DNA of 64,000 bases from Flavobacterium sp. YJ01 (lineage in GTDB: Bacteria > Bacteroidota > Bacteroidia > Flavobacteriales > Flavobacteriaceae), in the NCBI RefSeq assembly GCF_029320955.1, contig NZ_CP119757.1, positions 2,170,001-2,234,000 of the forward strand, read 5' to 3'. The notes beneath the pieces are model-generated. The model made no database searches and was not told the origin of the DNA. It worked only from the letters and a program-made list of their open reading frames with translations. Of this stretch, positions 52,877 to 63,698 are shown in pieces. Within the stretch, counting starts at the first letter, position 1. Every line of letters starts with the position of its first letter. Position numbers and translations under genes: made by a program.

Positions 52877-52945
52877 TCCCGAAGCCTCGGGACAGCTCTA
52901 CAATATAATCCGTTCCTTTCGGAACTACTAAAAAAAACCTTCGGC
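52877..52945. repeat. Cluster of short palindromes after tsf
   Basis: Three small hairpins follow one another: TCCCGA-AGCC-TCGGGA (52877-52892), GTTCC-TTTC-GGAAC (52912-52925) and a CCTTCGG type near 52938. There is no gene. These look like remnants of dispersed repeats between convergent genes. Confidence 0.5.
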
Positions 52946-53027
52946 TTTTTTATTCTGAAAGATAGAACTTCGGTCGGATTTCAAAATGTAAAAAAAACTA
53001 AAATAAGAACTGCAAAACAATTCAAAA

Positions 53028-53058
53028 AAAATCCCCAAATAAATAATTATCTGGGGAC
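53028..53058 (-). terminator. Terminator of the M3 peptidase gene
   Basis: TCCCCAAATAA pairs with TTATCTGGGGA (one mismatch); on minus a T-run follows. About 20 bp past the stop. Confidence 0.78.
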
Positions 53059-53079
53059 TTTAATCAGATTTTAATCTTA

Positions 53080-55203
53080 TTATTTCTTAGCCTTAATTGG
53101 AAAGTTTCTTGCGCGCATTAAAGCATCAGATTTCGGAGCTCTTCCTCTAAAATTCTCGTACGCTTTTTCCTGATCAATAGTATTTCCTACACTAAAAACA
53201 GTATCGTAAAGTCTTTTTGCAACAGTTTTATCATAAGCACCTTTTCCTTCTGTAAAAGCTTCCCAAGCATCAGCATTGATAACATCTGCCCATAAATAGC
53301 TATAATAACCTGCAGCATAGCCATCGCTTGAGAAAATATGTCCAAATTGCGGAATACGGTGACGCATTACAATTTCAGAAGGCATATGAAGCGCATCTAA
53401 CGTTTCTTTTTCAAATTTCTTCGGATCAATAGGTTGTGTAGCTAAATGAAGCTTCATATCGACCAAAGAACTTGAAATCGTTTCAACAGTAGAAAAGCCT
53501 TCACCAAAGTTTGATGCTTTTTCAATTCTATCTACTAAAGCCTGTGGCAATGGCTGGTTTGTTTTATAATGCAAAGCGAATTTATTCAACACTTCTGGAG
53601 TTGCCAGCCAATGTTCTAATAATTGCGATGGAAACTCTACATAATCTCTCGCAACGGCTGTTCCTGCTAAACTTGGGTAAGTAACATTAGAACATAATCC
53701 ATGAAGTGCGTGTCCAAATTCGTGGAATAAAGTCGAAGCATCTTCCCAAGAAATTAAAATTGGTTCATTTGCAGCTCCTTTAATAAAATTACAGTTATTA
53801 GACACAATTGTCAATACATCTCCATCAAGTTTCTCTTGAGCTCGGTAAGCATTCATCCATGCTCCAGAACGCTTTCCTGCACGAGCGTAAGGATCAAAAT
53901 ACCATAAACCTACAACTTTGCCAGTTACTTTATTGCTTACTTCCCAAACACGTACATCTGGATGATAAACCGGAACATTCGTAATTTGCTTAAAGCTTAA
54001 ATTAAATAACTCTCCGGCAACCCAAAACATTCCTTCGCGTAAATTTTCTAACTGAAGATAAGGCTTAACTTCATTTTGATCTAAATCGTATTTAGCTTTT
54101 CTAACTTTTTCAGCATAAAAACGGTAATCCCAAGGCTGAATTTTAAAATTTCCTCCTTCAGCATCAACAATTTTCTGCATTTCGGCAACATCTTTATGAA
54201 CTTGCTCAACAGCTGGTTCCCAAACAGATTCCATCAAAGCCAAAGTCTTTTTAGGATATTTTGCCATTTTATTAGACAAACTCCAATCAGCAAATGTTGG
54301 ATAACCTAATAATTTTGCTTTTTGCGTACGCAATTGCAAAATAGAAACAAGTGTTGCGTTATTGTCATTTTCATTTCCGTTATCACCTCGTTTCACAAAA
54401 ATATCAAATGCTTTTTCTCTTAAATCTCTACGTGTTGAAAAAGTCAAAAATGGCTCGATTGATGAACGTGTATTGGCAATACAACCCATAACGTCTAATT
54501 TTCTTTCTTTTGCTTCTGCAATCGCAGCATTTTTAACTTCAGCTGGTAGACCATCAAAATCGCTTTCTGTTTTTAAAGCAACGTATTGGTTATTCTCTTC
54601 TACCAATAAATTTTGGCTAAAACGAGTAAAAAGTGAAGCCAAATCTTTGTTTATTCCTGCAACTTTAGCTTTGTCGGCGTCATTTAACTGAGCACCTTGA
54701 CGCACAAAATTAGTGTAATACAACCAAATTAAACGTTGTTGCTCACCTGTAAGCTTGCTTTTATCTTTTGAATTATAAACCGTTTCGATTCTATTAAATA
54801 ATTTTTTATTTTGATTGATTTTATCTGAAAACTCAGAAAATTTAGGCGACATTTCTCTGTCAATTACGCTAAACTCAGGACTGCTTAAATTCGATCTGTA
54901 AATACCGTAAACTGTCATAATTCTCTCGATTGTTTCACCAGAGCGCTCCAAAGCAACAATAGTATTTTCGAAAGTAGCAGGTTTTGTATTGTTCGCAATA
55001 GCATCTACTTCATTAAGTTTTTCCTGAATTGCAAATTCAATTGCTGGTTTAAAATCCGAAACTTTATACTCATTAAAAGCTGGAACGCCACCATACGGAC
55101 CTGTCCATTTCTTTAGAAGAGGATTGTTAGAATTTGTTTGTGCGTTAGACGCAAAAAAGGTTGTACTCATGATAAAAATTGATAATATTTTTTTCATTCT
55201 CAT
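53080..55203 (-). CDS. M3-family metallopeptidase (peptidyl-dipeptidase Dcp-like)
   Basis: This is a 707-aa secreted or periplasmic zinc peptidase. The signal peptide (about 1-22, MKKILSIFIMSTTFFASNAQ) follows one of two ATGs six bases apart (55203 or 55197). The zinc motif HEFGHALHG (about 497-505) and the later EFPSQLLEHW are diagnostic for M3. C-terminal GYAAGYYSYLWADVIN is typical of Dcp. Family members release dipeptides from the C-terminus of oligopeptides. It is a single gene with its own terminator and a TATTTTTG box at 55238-55245. Confidence 0.94.
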   Translation of the reverse strand: MRMKKILSIFIMSTTFFASNAQTNSNNPLLKKWTGPYGGVPAFNEYKVSDFKPAIEFAIQEKLNEVDAIANNTKPATFENTIVALERSGETIERIMTVYGIYRSNLSSPEFSVIDREMSPKFSEFSDKINQNKKLFNRIETVYNSKDKSKLTGEQQRLIWLYYTNFVRQGAQLNDADKAKVAGINKDLASLFTRFSQNLLVEENNQYVALKTESDFDGLPAEVKNAAIAEAKERKLDVMGCIANTRSSIEPFLTFSTRRDLREKAFDIFVKRGDNGNENDNNATLVSILQLRTQKAKLLGYPTFADWSLSNKMAKYPKKTLALMESVWEPAVEQVHKDVAEMQKIVDAEGGNFKIQPWDYRFYAEKVRKAKYDLDQNEVKPYLQLENLREGMFWVAGELFNLSFKQITNVPVYHPDVRVWEVSNKVTGKVVGLWYFDPYARAGKRSGAWMNAYRAQEKLDGDVLTIVSNNCNFIKGAANEPILISWEDASTLFHEFGHALHGLCSNVTYPSLAGTAVARDYVEFPSQLLEHWLATPEVLNKFALHYKTNQPLPQALVDRIEKASNFGEGFSTVETISSSLVDMKLHLATQPIDPKKFEKETLDALHMPSEIVMRHRIPQFGHIFSSDGYAAGYYSYLWADVINADAWEAFTEGKGAYDKTVAKRLYDTVFSVGNTIDQEKAYENFRGRAPKSDALMRARNFPIKAKK

Positions 55204-55237
55204 TAATTAGATTTAATAATAGAATTAGTAATTGTTT

Positions 55238-55245
55238 CAAAAATA
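55238..55245 (-). promoter_or_regulatory. -7 box of the M3 peptidase gene
   Basis: Minus-strand TATTTTTG matches TAnnTTTG exactly, about 35 bp before the ATG. The -33 box is weak. Confidence 0.4.
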
Positions 55246-55313
55246 ACTAAAAAGAAAACCAATGAATAATTTTTAACTTTTAACTTGACGAAAATGCAAA
55301 TTCAAAAAACAAC

Positions 55314-55344
55314 TTTCAGTTAAAAAGGAAATAGTTTAAATTTG
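55314..55344 (+). promoter_or_regulatory. Promoter of the transporter-lipoprotein-tag operon
   Basis: TTTC (55314-55317), exactly 19 bp, TAAATTTG (55337-55344). The leader would be about 15 nt. Confidence 0.6.
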
Positions 55345-55366
55345 AAACGCTAATATCCAAATTATC

Positions 55367-56041
55367 ATGTTTAAAACTCGAAGAGAAATTGTTTTTGTAA
55401 TTCTAGCCGGAATCTTTATTACCAATGCAGTTGTTGCCGAACTTATCGGAGGAAAATTAATTCAGATCGGTCCATTTGTAATGAGTATCGGAATCTTGCC
55501 TTGGCCAATTGTATTTTTAACAACAGATTTAATTAATGAGTATTTTGGAGAAAAAGGCGTAAAAAAACTTTCTTTCATCACAGCATGTTTAATTGCCTAT
55601 GCTTTTTTAATCTTGTTTATGGCGATTGTTATTCCCGCAGCAAAAGGAATAAGTCCCGTAAATGACGAGCAATTTCAAGCCGTTTTCGGACAAAGTATGT
55701 GGATTATTGTTGGAAGCTTAATCGCCTTTATGGCATCGCAGCTTATTGATGTCTGGATTTTTTGGTTTTTTAAGAACAGAACGGGCGAAAAAAAAATATG
55801 GCTTAGAGCTACTGGTTCTACTGTAATTTCGCAATTATTTGATTCTTTTATTGTCTTAGGAATTGCATTTTGGCTTCCTGGAAAAATAGATTTTGATACG
55901 TTTATCTCTTCAGGATTAATCGGATACACTTTCAAATTAGCAATCGCTATTTTGCTAACTCCCGCCATTTATTTAGGCCATCATTTAATTAAAAAATATT
56001 TAGAAAAAGACAATCTGAAAAAAAACGAGGAACTACAATAA
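55367..56041 (+). CDS. Queuosine precursor transporter (YhhQ/VUT family)
   Basis: This is a 224-aa membrane protein with about six TM helices. The family signature WPIVFLTTDLINEYFGEKG (about 46-64) is present. YhhQ-type ECF-like transporters import preQ0/preQ1 or related deazapurines for queuosine. This fits the queG gene at 12659, though the two are far apart. Its stop overlaps the next start by one base (TAATG). Confidence 0.9.
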   Translation: MFKTRREIVFVILAGIFITNAVVAELIGGKLIQIGPFVMSIGILPWPIVFLTTDLINEYFGEKGVKKLSFITACLIAYAFLILFMAIVIPAAKGISPVNDEQFQAVFGQSMWIIVGSLIAFMASQLIDVWIFWFFKNRTGEKKIWLRATGSTVISQLFDSFIVLGIAFWLPGKIDFDTFISSGLIGYTFKLAIAILLTPAIYLGHHLIKKYLEKDNLKKNEELQ

Positions 56042-56667
56042 TGAAAAATTATAAAATATACTTTTTAGTAATTATTGCAGGTTGCATAATAGGCTGTTCC
56101 AAAAATGCTAAAAAACAAATGTTAGAAGTCACTGATAAGATTTCAAACCAAATAGAAACGATTTCTGAAAGCACTATTGAAACCGTAAAACAATATAAAA
56201 ACACAATTGTAGATCAAATTACAACAGAAGAAATTCTGACCGAGAATGCCTCAACATTAAATGATAGCGTTGTAAAACCTAAAATTGAAAATGATAAGTT
56301 TTTAGGAATCACTTCTTTTAAAAAATTTATATCAGATTGCAAAACTGGTGAAACTTTAACTCAAAAAGAACTTATAGAAAATCATGATGTTCCTGCTGAC
56401 GGAATAAAACTAATAAAAAGCATTACTAAAACTTCTGAAGATGAAATTGAAATAAAATGGAAATCTACTTGGTTTATAGAAAAAATTTCTGACGCGAAAT
56501 TTAGAGATGCGAAAATAAAATTCAAATTTGAGGCCAATAAAATGTATACTTCTGGAAATGCAATTGGAATTAAATATAAAAAGAAAATCTATACTGATTT
56601 GATCATAATTGGAACAAAAGCTTACATACCAACCGTAAAAGGTTATCACTGGAAAATTGGAAAATAA
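56041..56667 (+). CDS. Lipoprotein of unknown function
   Basis: This is a 208-aa protein. The signal MKNYKIYFLVIIAGCIIGC ends at a lipobox Cys (IIGC, about 19). A coiled-coil-like region (about 25-65) has repeated Thr/Glu/Ile (QIETISESTIETVKQYKN). The C-terminal part (about 110-208) is a beta-rich domain with KWKSTWFIEKISDAKFRDAK and KGYHWKIGK. I do not recognise the family. It is coupled by TAATG overlaps to the transporter upstream and to tag downstream, so it is stably produced with them. Confidence 0.7.
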   Translation: MKNYKIYFLVIIAGCIIGCSKNAKKQMLEVTDKISNQIETISESTIETVKQYKNTIVDQITTEEILTENASTLNDSVVKPKIENDKFLGITSFKKFISDCKTGETLTQKELIENHDVPADGIKLIKSITKTSEDEIEIKWKSTWFIEKISDAKFRDAKIKFKFEANKMYTSGNAIGIKYKKKIYTDLIIIGTKAYIPTVKGYHWKIGK

Positions 56668-57227
56668 TGGAACAAATAAGATGCGGCTGGTGTTCAGCAA
56701 GTGATTTATACAAAAAGTATCATGACGAAGAATGGGGAGTTCCTGTTTACGATGATCCCACTATTTTCGAATTTTTAATTCTTGAAACTTTTCAAGCAGG
56801 TTTAAGCTGGATTACCATTTTAAATAAAAGAGAAAATTTCAAAGTCGCTTTTGACAATTTCGATTATAAAAAAATCGCCAATTATTCTGAAGATAAAATC
56901 GAAGAATTACTGCAAAATACAGGAATCATTCGTAACAAACTTAAAATAAGATCAGCTGTAACAAACGCGCAGGCATTTATGAAGATTCAAGAAGAATTTG
57001 GAACTTTCTCCAAATACATCTGGAAATTCGTCGACGGAAAACCAATTGATAACAATCCTAAAACATTAAAAGATGTCCCAGCAACCACTCCAATTTCTGA
57101 TGCTATCAGCAAAGATTTAAAAAAACGTGGTTTCAAATTCGTTGGCTCAACTGTTATTTACGCGCATATGCAAGCAACTGGAATGGTCAATGATCATATC
57201 GAAGATTGCTGGACGAGAACAAAATAG
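56667..57227 (+). CDS. tag: DNA-3-methyladenine glycosylase I
   Basis: This is a 186-aa base-excision repair enzyme. The N-terminal RCGWCSASDLYKKYHDEEWG supplies Zn ligands (Cys6 and His19 by alignment to E. coli Tag). ETFQAGLSWITILNKRENF is the substrate-pocket signature. C-terminal MVNDHIEDC holds the last Zn-binding His and Cys. It starts on the stop codon of the lipoprotein gene. Confidence 0.95.
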   Translation: MEQIRCGWCSASDLYKKYHDEEWGVPVYDDPTIFEFLILETFQAGLSWITILNKRENFKVAFDNFDYKKIANYSEDKIEELLQNTGIIRNKLKIRSAVTNAQAFMKIQEEFGTFSKYIWKFVDGKPIDNNPKTLKDVPATTPISDAISKDLKKRGFKFVGSTVIYAHMQATGMVNDHIEDCWTRTK

Positions 57228-57229
57228 TT

Positions 57230-57285
57230 TTCAGTCGCAATTTTCAGTTTTTTTTGAACCTGAAACTTGAAAACTGAAACTTTTT
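57230..57285. repeat. Inverted TTTTCAG/CTGAAAA repeat before the thi operon
   Basis: TTTTCAGT-type copies (about 57229-57250) face AAAACTGAAAC (about 57270-57280). The hairpin may terminate tag, though the T-run is short, or be a dispersed repeat. Confidence 0.4.
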
Positions 57286-57299
57286 AAACAAAAATTACA

Positions 57300-57307
57300 T
57301 ATATTTG
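57300..57307 (+). promoter_or_regulatory. -7 box of the thiamine operon
   Basis: TATATTTG matches TAnnTTTG exactly and places the start about at 57313, right at the first riboswitch helix. The -33 region is weak. Confidence 0.5.
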
Positions 57308-57311
57308 CTTC

Positions 57312-57396
57312 ACACTTTAGGGGTGTCTACAACTTGTAGGCTGAGATTTTACCCTCTGAACCTGATCTAGTTCATACTAGCGTAGGGAAAAGTAAG
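57312..57396 (+). promoter_or_regulatory. TPP riboswitch (THI element)
   Basis: All conserved parts of the TPP aptamer are present in order: GGGGTGTC, the CTGAGA pyrimidine-sensing loop, ACCCTCTGAACCTGATCT, and the closing TAGCGTAGGGAA. ACTTT/AAAGT closes P1. It sits between the -7 box and thiS and should repress the operon when thiamine diphosphate is plentiful. The expression platform (57397-57469) shows no strong terminator, so control of translation or partial termination is possible. Confidence 0.96.
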
Positions 57397-57469
57397 ATGA
57401 CTTCTGCGCGCATTTTTATGCGTTCTTGTAGCCATTCCTAATGTGTAACTATACACTAAACTCAAAGGA

Positions 57470-59585
<2,116 letters not shown>

Positions 59586-59615
59586 AAAATAGAAGAAAGA
59601 ATAAAGAGAAAAGAT

Positions 59616-60227
59616 ATGATTGTGATTTCTAATCCGTTTGCTATTGCAGATGAAATCAAAATAATTCATTCTTTATTTGAAGAAGGATTGACTTTGCTTC
59701 ATATTCGGAAACCTGATTTTTCAGAAGTAGAAATGGCTCAATTTATTCATCAGATAAAACTAGAATTTCGAAATAAATTGGTTCTGCAAAATCATTATGA
59801 TTTGGCAAAAGATTTTGGAATTAACCGATTTCATTTTTCTGAGAAAGAAAGAAAACAGAATCTTAATCATCCTGCAAGGTTTTCAAAACCTTGTAGGTTT
59901 CTATCAACATCAACGCATTCTATCGAAGATTTTAATTCTTTAGAAAATGATTTTGACTACGCATTTCTAAGCCCTGTTTTTAATAGTATTTCTAAAGAAA
60001 ATTATCATCCAAAAACTGATCTTTTCGAAGCATTAAAATCAAGAACAAATCATAAAACAAAAGCCATCGCTTTAGGCGGAATTGATGCAGAAAACATTCA
60101 AAAAACACTTGAAAATGGTTTTGACGATATTGCGCTTTTAGGAACAATTTGGAAAAACGAAAATCCTTTAAAACAATTTAAATCATGTCAGAAAATCGTC
60201 CATTCGTACTTTCAATCGCAGGTCTAG
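59616..60227 (+). CDS. ThiE/TenI-like protein (probable thiazole tautomerase)
   Basis: This 203-aa TIM-barrel of the ThiE/TenI superfamily is divergent from the bona fide ThiE at 60930. It keeps LTLLHIRKPDF, STHSIEDF and AIALGGIDAENI. The ThiE substrate motif (VNDDLHLA in the true ThiE) is replaced by LQNHYDLA, and HLGxxD by HFSEKE. By position and loss of these residues it is more likely a TenI-type thiazole tautomerase or an inactive paralogue. Residues 86-94 are encoded by a 27-bp palindromic element. It overlaps thiD by 43 bases. Confidence 0.78.
   Translation: MIVISNPFAIADEIKIIHSLFEEGLTLLHIRKPDFSEVEMAQFIHQIKLEFRNKLVLQNHYDLAKDFGINRFHFSEKERKQNLNHPARFSKPCRFLSTSTHSIEDFNSLENDFDYAFLSPVFNSISKENYHPKTDLFEALKSRTNHKTKAIALGGIDAENIQKTLENGFDDIALLGTIWKNENPLKQFKSCQKIVHSYFQSQV
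59871..59897. repeat. 27-bp palindromic element embedded in frame in the TenI-like gene
   Basis: CCTGCAAGGTTTT is followed after one base by AAAACCTTGTAGG: a palindrome with one mismatch. Its length is exactly nine codons and it keeps the frame, encoding PARFSKPCR. Confidence 0.75.
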
Positions 60228-60937
60228 ATCCATCGGGCGGTGCAGGAATTTTGGCTGACATCAAGACATTTGAACAGCATAAAGTTTCTGGTTTTGCCAT
60301 TACAACGGCCAATACCATTCAGACTGAGAATCAATTTTATGAAATTCAATGGACAGATTTGAGTTTTGTTATTCGTTCTATTGAAACTTTGTTTTTAAAT
60401 TATAAAATAAGCGCCGTGAAAATCGGAATTCTTTCTTCTCTATATGATTTAAGTCGAATTGTTTCAACCATAAAACTTCTTTCTCCATCAACAAAAATTG
60501 TTTGGGATCCCGTTTTAAAATCGACGACAAAATTTGATTTTTTGAATATCAAAGATTATTTGGATTTAAATAAAATCATATCAAAAATTGATCTCATTAC
60601 TCCAAATCTTGATGAGATTGAAGTTTTGTTTCCTGGTTTTGTTGCAAAAGATTACTGGAAAGAAAACAAAGTTGCGACTAATATTCTCTTAAAAGGCGGA
60701 CATAACAAAACGGCAATAGGAACCGATCTTCTATTTCTAAAAAATGAAATTTTAGAATTGCTTCCTTCAAATAAAAAATGCTTTGAAAAACATGGCTCTG
60801 GTTGTGTTATTTCGTCAGCAATTGCAGCAAATTTAGCTTTAAATCAAAGTTTAGAAGAGGCTTGCAAAAATGGCAAAAAATACATTGAAAACTATCTAAG
60901 TTCAACCTCAACCTTAATCGGATATCATTATGTATAA
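60185..60937 (+). CDS. thiD: Hydroxymethylpyrimidine/phosphomethylpyrimidine kinase
   Basis: This 250-aa ribokinase-fold kinase phosphorylates HMP and HMP-P to HMP-PP. Key stretches are SIAGLDPSGGAGILADIKTF, WDPVLKST, LITPNLDEIEVL and the anion-hole region HGSGCVISSAIAA. It overlaps the TenI-like gene by 43 bases and thiE by eight, so it is translationally coupled on both sides. Confidence 0.94.
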   Translation: MSENRPFVLSIAGLDPSGGAGILADIKTFEQHKVSGFAITTANTIQTENQFYEIQWTDLSFVIRSIETLFLNYKISAVKIGILSSLYDLSRIVSTIKLLSPSTKIVWDPVLKSTTKFDFLNIKDYLDLNKIISKIDLITPNLDEIEVLFPGFVAKDYWKENKVATNILLKGGHNKTAIGTDLLFLKNEILELLPSNKKCFEKHGSGCVISSAIAANLALNQSLEEACKNGKKYIENYLSSTSTLIGYHYV

Positions 60938-61568
60938 CAAATTACAATACATTTCGCAAGGCGAAACTATCGAAGAACAATTATACAATATAAATCAAGC
61001 ATTAGATGCGGGATGCAATTGGGTGCAAATGCGATTTAAAAACCAAACCCAAAAAGATGTTTTTACTCTTGCGGAAGCTGTGAAACCTTTGTGCGAAGAA
61101 TATCTTGCAAATTTTATTGTAAATGATGATTTACATCTTGCCCAACAAATCGCCGCAGATGGTGTTCATTTAGGTTTAACTGATACCAAAATTGATGAAG
61201 CAAGAGCAATTTTAGGCACAACCAAAATAATCGGAGGCACGGCAAATACTTTTGAAGACATCGAAAATCATGTAAAAAACGGCTGTGATTATATTGGTTT
61301 AGGACCATTTCGATTTACAAACACAAAAGAAAAATTAAGTCCGATTTTAGGTTTGGCGGGTTATTTTGATATTCTTGAAAAAATAAAAAAAAACAAACTT
61401 CAAATTCCTGTTTACGCTATTGGAGGCATCACATTACGCGACGTAGCTCCGCTGATGGAAACTGGAATTTACGGAATTGCCCTTTCCGGAATCATCACAG
61501 AAAGTGAAGAAAAAGAAAAATTGATTCAACAATTAAATGAAAAATTATATGCAAACATCGTTGCTTAA
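60930..61568 (+). CDS. thiE: Thiamine phosphate synthase
   Basis: This 212-aa TIM-barrel joins HMP-PP with the thiazole phosphate to form thiamine phosphate. All motifs are intact: [46 protein letters not shown] and VYAIGGI. It is thus the functional ThiE in contrast to the divergent paralogue at 59616. It overlaps thiG by 20 bases. Confidence 0.95.
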   Translation: MYNKLQYISQGETIEEQLYNINQALDAGCNWVQMRFKNQTQKDVFTLAEAVKPLCEEYLANFIVNDDLHLAQQIAADGVHLGLTDTKIDEARAILGTTKIIGGTANTFEDIENHVKNGCDYIGLGPFRFTNTKEKLSPILGLAGYFDILEKIKKNKLQIPVYAIGGITLRDVAPLMETGIYGIALSGIITESEEKEKLIQQLNEKLYANIVA

Positions 61569-62325
61569 CATAGGAAACAAAACTTTTAATTCTCGTTTGT
61601 TTTTAGGAACAGGAAAATTTGGTTCGAATGAAGAAATGGCGCAAGCAGTTTTAGCTTCAGAAAGTGAATTGGTAACCGTTGCACTTAAGCGCATTGATCT
61701 TGAAACAGAAACCGATGCAATCCTCTCGCATTTACAACATCCAAATATTAGTTTATTGCCAAATACTTCAGGTGCAAGAAATGCTAAAGAAGCTGTTTTT
61801 GCGGCGCAGTTGGCTCGTGAAGCTTTAGAAACCAATTGGGTAAAATTAGAGATTCATCCAGATCCCAAATATTTAATGCCAGATCCGATTGAAACATTAA
61901 AAGCCACAGAAGAATTGGCAAAACTAGGCTTTATCGTTCTTCCGTACATTCATGCTGATCCAGTTTTATGCAAACATTTAGAAAGCGCTGGAACTTCCGC
62001 CGTAATGCCCTTAGGTTCACCGATTGGAAGTAATAAAGGTTTAAAAACTATTGATTTTTTAGAAATCATAATCGAGCAAAGCGCTGTGCCTGTTATTGTT
62101 GATGCAGGAATCGGATCTCCTTCTGACGCTGCAAAAGCAATGGAAATAGGTGCCGATGCTGTTTTGGTAAACACTGCAATTGCTGTTGCTGGAAATCCAA
62201 AATTAATGGCAGAGGCATTTAAGCAAGCTGTAATAGCAGGAAGAAAAGCTTTTGAAGCCAAAGTTGCTAATCAGCAAAATTATGCAGTTGCTTCAAGTCC
62301 TTTGACTTCATTTTTATATGACTAA
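61549..62325 (+). CDS. thiG: Thiazole synthase ThiG
   Basis: This is an enzyme of about 258 aa that builds the thiazole phosphate from DXP, dehydroglycine and ThiS thiocarboxylate. The catalytic Lys lies in [10 protein letters not shown] (about 98). Also present are [27 protein letters not shown] and [20 protein letters not shown]. The ATG at 61549 is preferred over an earlier one at 61537, since it starts with the family N-terminus. ThiG works with ThiH, encoded next. Confidence 0.96.
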   Translation: MQTSLLNIGNKTFNSRLFLGTGKFGSNEEMAQAVLASESELVTVALKRIDLETETDAILSHLQHPNISLLPNTSGARNAKEAVFAAQLAREALETNWVKLEIHPDPKYLMPDPIETLKATEELAKLGFIVLPYIHADPVLCKHLESAGTSAVMPLGSPIGSNKGLKTIDFLEIIIEQSAVPVIVDAGIGSPSDAAKAMEIGADAVLVNTAIAVAGNPKLMAEAFKQAVIAGRKAFEAKVANQQNYAVASSPLTSFLYD

Positions 62326-62344
62326 ATAATATTAACCGCAAAAG

Positions 62345-62473
62345 TTTTTTTACCGCAAAGAACGCAAAGTTTTTTCGCAAAGTTCACAAAGCTTTGTGTG
62401 CTTTAAAGTCAAAAACAAGAACCCAAAGCTTTGGGAACTTTGCGTATTCTTAGCGCGCTTTGCGGTAAAAAAA
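62345..62473. repeat. Nested palindromic element between thiG and thiH
   Basis: Outer arms TTTTTTTACCGCAAAG (62345-62360) and 62458-62473 are perfect complements. Inner arms CGCAAAGTTC (62376-62385) and GAACTTTGCG (62435-62444) also match. Two self-palindromes, CACAAAGCTTTGTG and CCCAAAGCTTTGGG, lie inside. There is no credible ORF. Confidence 0.75.
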
Positions 62474-62484
62474 ACACATTCAAA

Positions 62485-63612
62485 ATGAACACATTTAAAG
62501 CTATTTTTGAGCAATATAATTGGGATCAAATTAAATCCAAAATATACCAAACCACATCAAAAGATGTCGAGCTAACTTTGGCTAAAACCAAATACAATCT
62601 TGATGATTTTCTGACTTTGATTTCTCCAATTGCTCAAAATTATTTAGAACAAATGGCACAAAAGTGTCATGAAATAACAAAAAAGCGTTTCGGAAAAACC
62701 ATTCAAATGTATGCGCCGTTGTATTTAAGCAACGAATGCCAAAACATCTGTACATACTGCGGATTTAGTTTAGACAATAAAATCAAAAGAAAAACACTTT
62801 CTGATGCTGAAATAAAACTAGAAGTCGAAGCCTTAAAAAAAACTGGTTTTGATCATGTTTTACTAGTTACAGGCGAGGCAAATTATACTGTGAATATCAA
62901 TTATTTTCTAAATGCCATTAACTTAATCAAAGAAGACTTTTCTATTATTTCTGTTGAAGTTCAACCACTTTCTACAGAAGATTATGAACGTTTGCATAAT
63001 GCTGGAGTATATTCGGTTTTGGTTTATCAGGAAACGTATCATCAAGAAGTTTATAAAAAGTATCATACTAAAGGTAAAAAATCAAATTTTGACTATAGAT
63101 TGGAAACTCCTGACCGAATTGGAACTGCGGGAATTCATAAAATTGGTTTAGGCGTTTTATTAGGTTTGGAAGATTGGCGAACCGATAGCTTTTTCAATGC
63201 TTTACACTTAGATTATTTGCAGAAAAAATATTGGCAAACTAAATATTCTGTTTCTTTTCCACGTCTCCGCCCCGCCGAAGGAATTATCGAACCGAATTTT
63301 ATTATGGATGATAAAGATTTAACCCAGTTAATTTGCGCTTATAGATTGTGGAATGAAGATTTAGAAATTTCCATTTCGACTCGTGAAAACGAAAAATTTA
63401 GAAACCATATAATTCCGATTGGCGTTACAAGTATGAGTGCTGGTTCAAAAACAAATCCTGGCGGTTATGTTGTAGATCCGCAATCTTTAGAACAATTTGA
63501 AATCAGCGATGAACGTTCTGCTGAGGAAATTTCAAAAATTATTAAAAATAAAGGTTACGAACCTGTTTGGAAAGATTGGAGCAAAAGTTTTATTTCAGAT
63601 TTTAGATTGTAG
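62485..63612 (+). CDS. thiH: 2-iminoacetate synthase ThiH
   Basis: This is a radical-SAM tyrosine lyase of about 375 aa that supplies dehydroglycine to ThiG. The cluster motif is CQNICTYC (Cx3Cx2C, about 85-92) in YLSNECQNICTYCGFSL. The ATG at 62485 matches the family start; an upstream one lies in the repeat. The presence of ThiH and absence of ThiO shows the tyrosine-dependent route. The 159-bp gap from thiG is occupied by the repeat. Confidence 0.96.
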   Translation: MNTFKAIFEQYNWDQIKSKIYQTTSKDVELTLAKTKYNLDDFLTLISPIAQNYLEQMAQKCHEITKKRFGKTIQMYAPLYLSNECQNICTYCGFSLDNKIKRKTLSDAEIKLEVEALKKTGFDHVLLVTGEANYTVNINYFLNAINLIKEDFSIISVEVQPLSTEDYERLHNAGVYSVLVYQETYHQEVYKKYHTKGKKSNFDYRLETPDRIGTAGIHKIGLGVLLGLEDWRTDSFFNALHLDYLQKKYWQTKYSVSFPRLRPAEGIIEPNFIMDDKDLTQLICAYRLWNEDLEISISTRENEKFRNHIIPIGVTSMSAGSKTNPGGYVVDPQSLEQFEISDERSAEEISKIIKNKGYEPVWKDWSKSFISDFRL

Positions 63613-63698
63613 ATTTCAGATTAAAGCAATCTAAAAATCAGAAATATTTAAATTCCAACATCAATCTAAAATCAACAATCTAAAATCTAAAATTTAAA
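63613..63698. repeat. AT-rich AAATCTAAAAT-type repeat between thiH and thiF
   Basis: This consists of copies and complements of AATCTAAAATCAACAATCTA. The same sequence occurs in reverse orientation after polA (about 46694-46714). There is no ORF. Confidence 0.55.

Noticed and set aside
57397..57469. Intrinsic terminator as the TPP riboswitch output
   Set aside because: Only a short GCGCGCATTTTTATGCG-type stem is visible, not a clear GC-rich hairpin with a long T-run, so the mechanism is left open.
62350..62550. 66-aa minus-strand ORF between thiG and thiH
   Set aside because: It is built mostly from the nested palindromic repeat and would overlap thiH.
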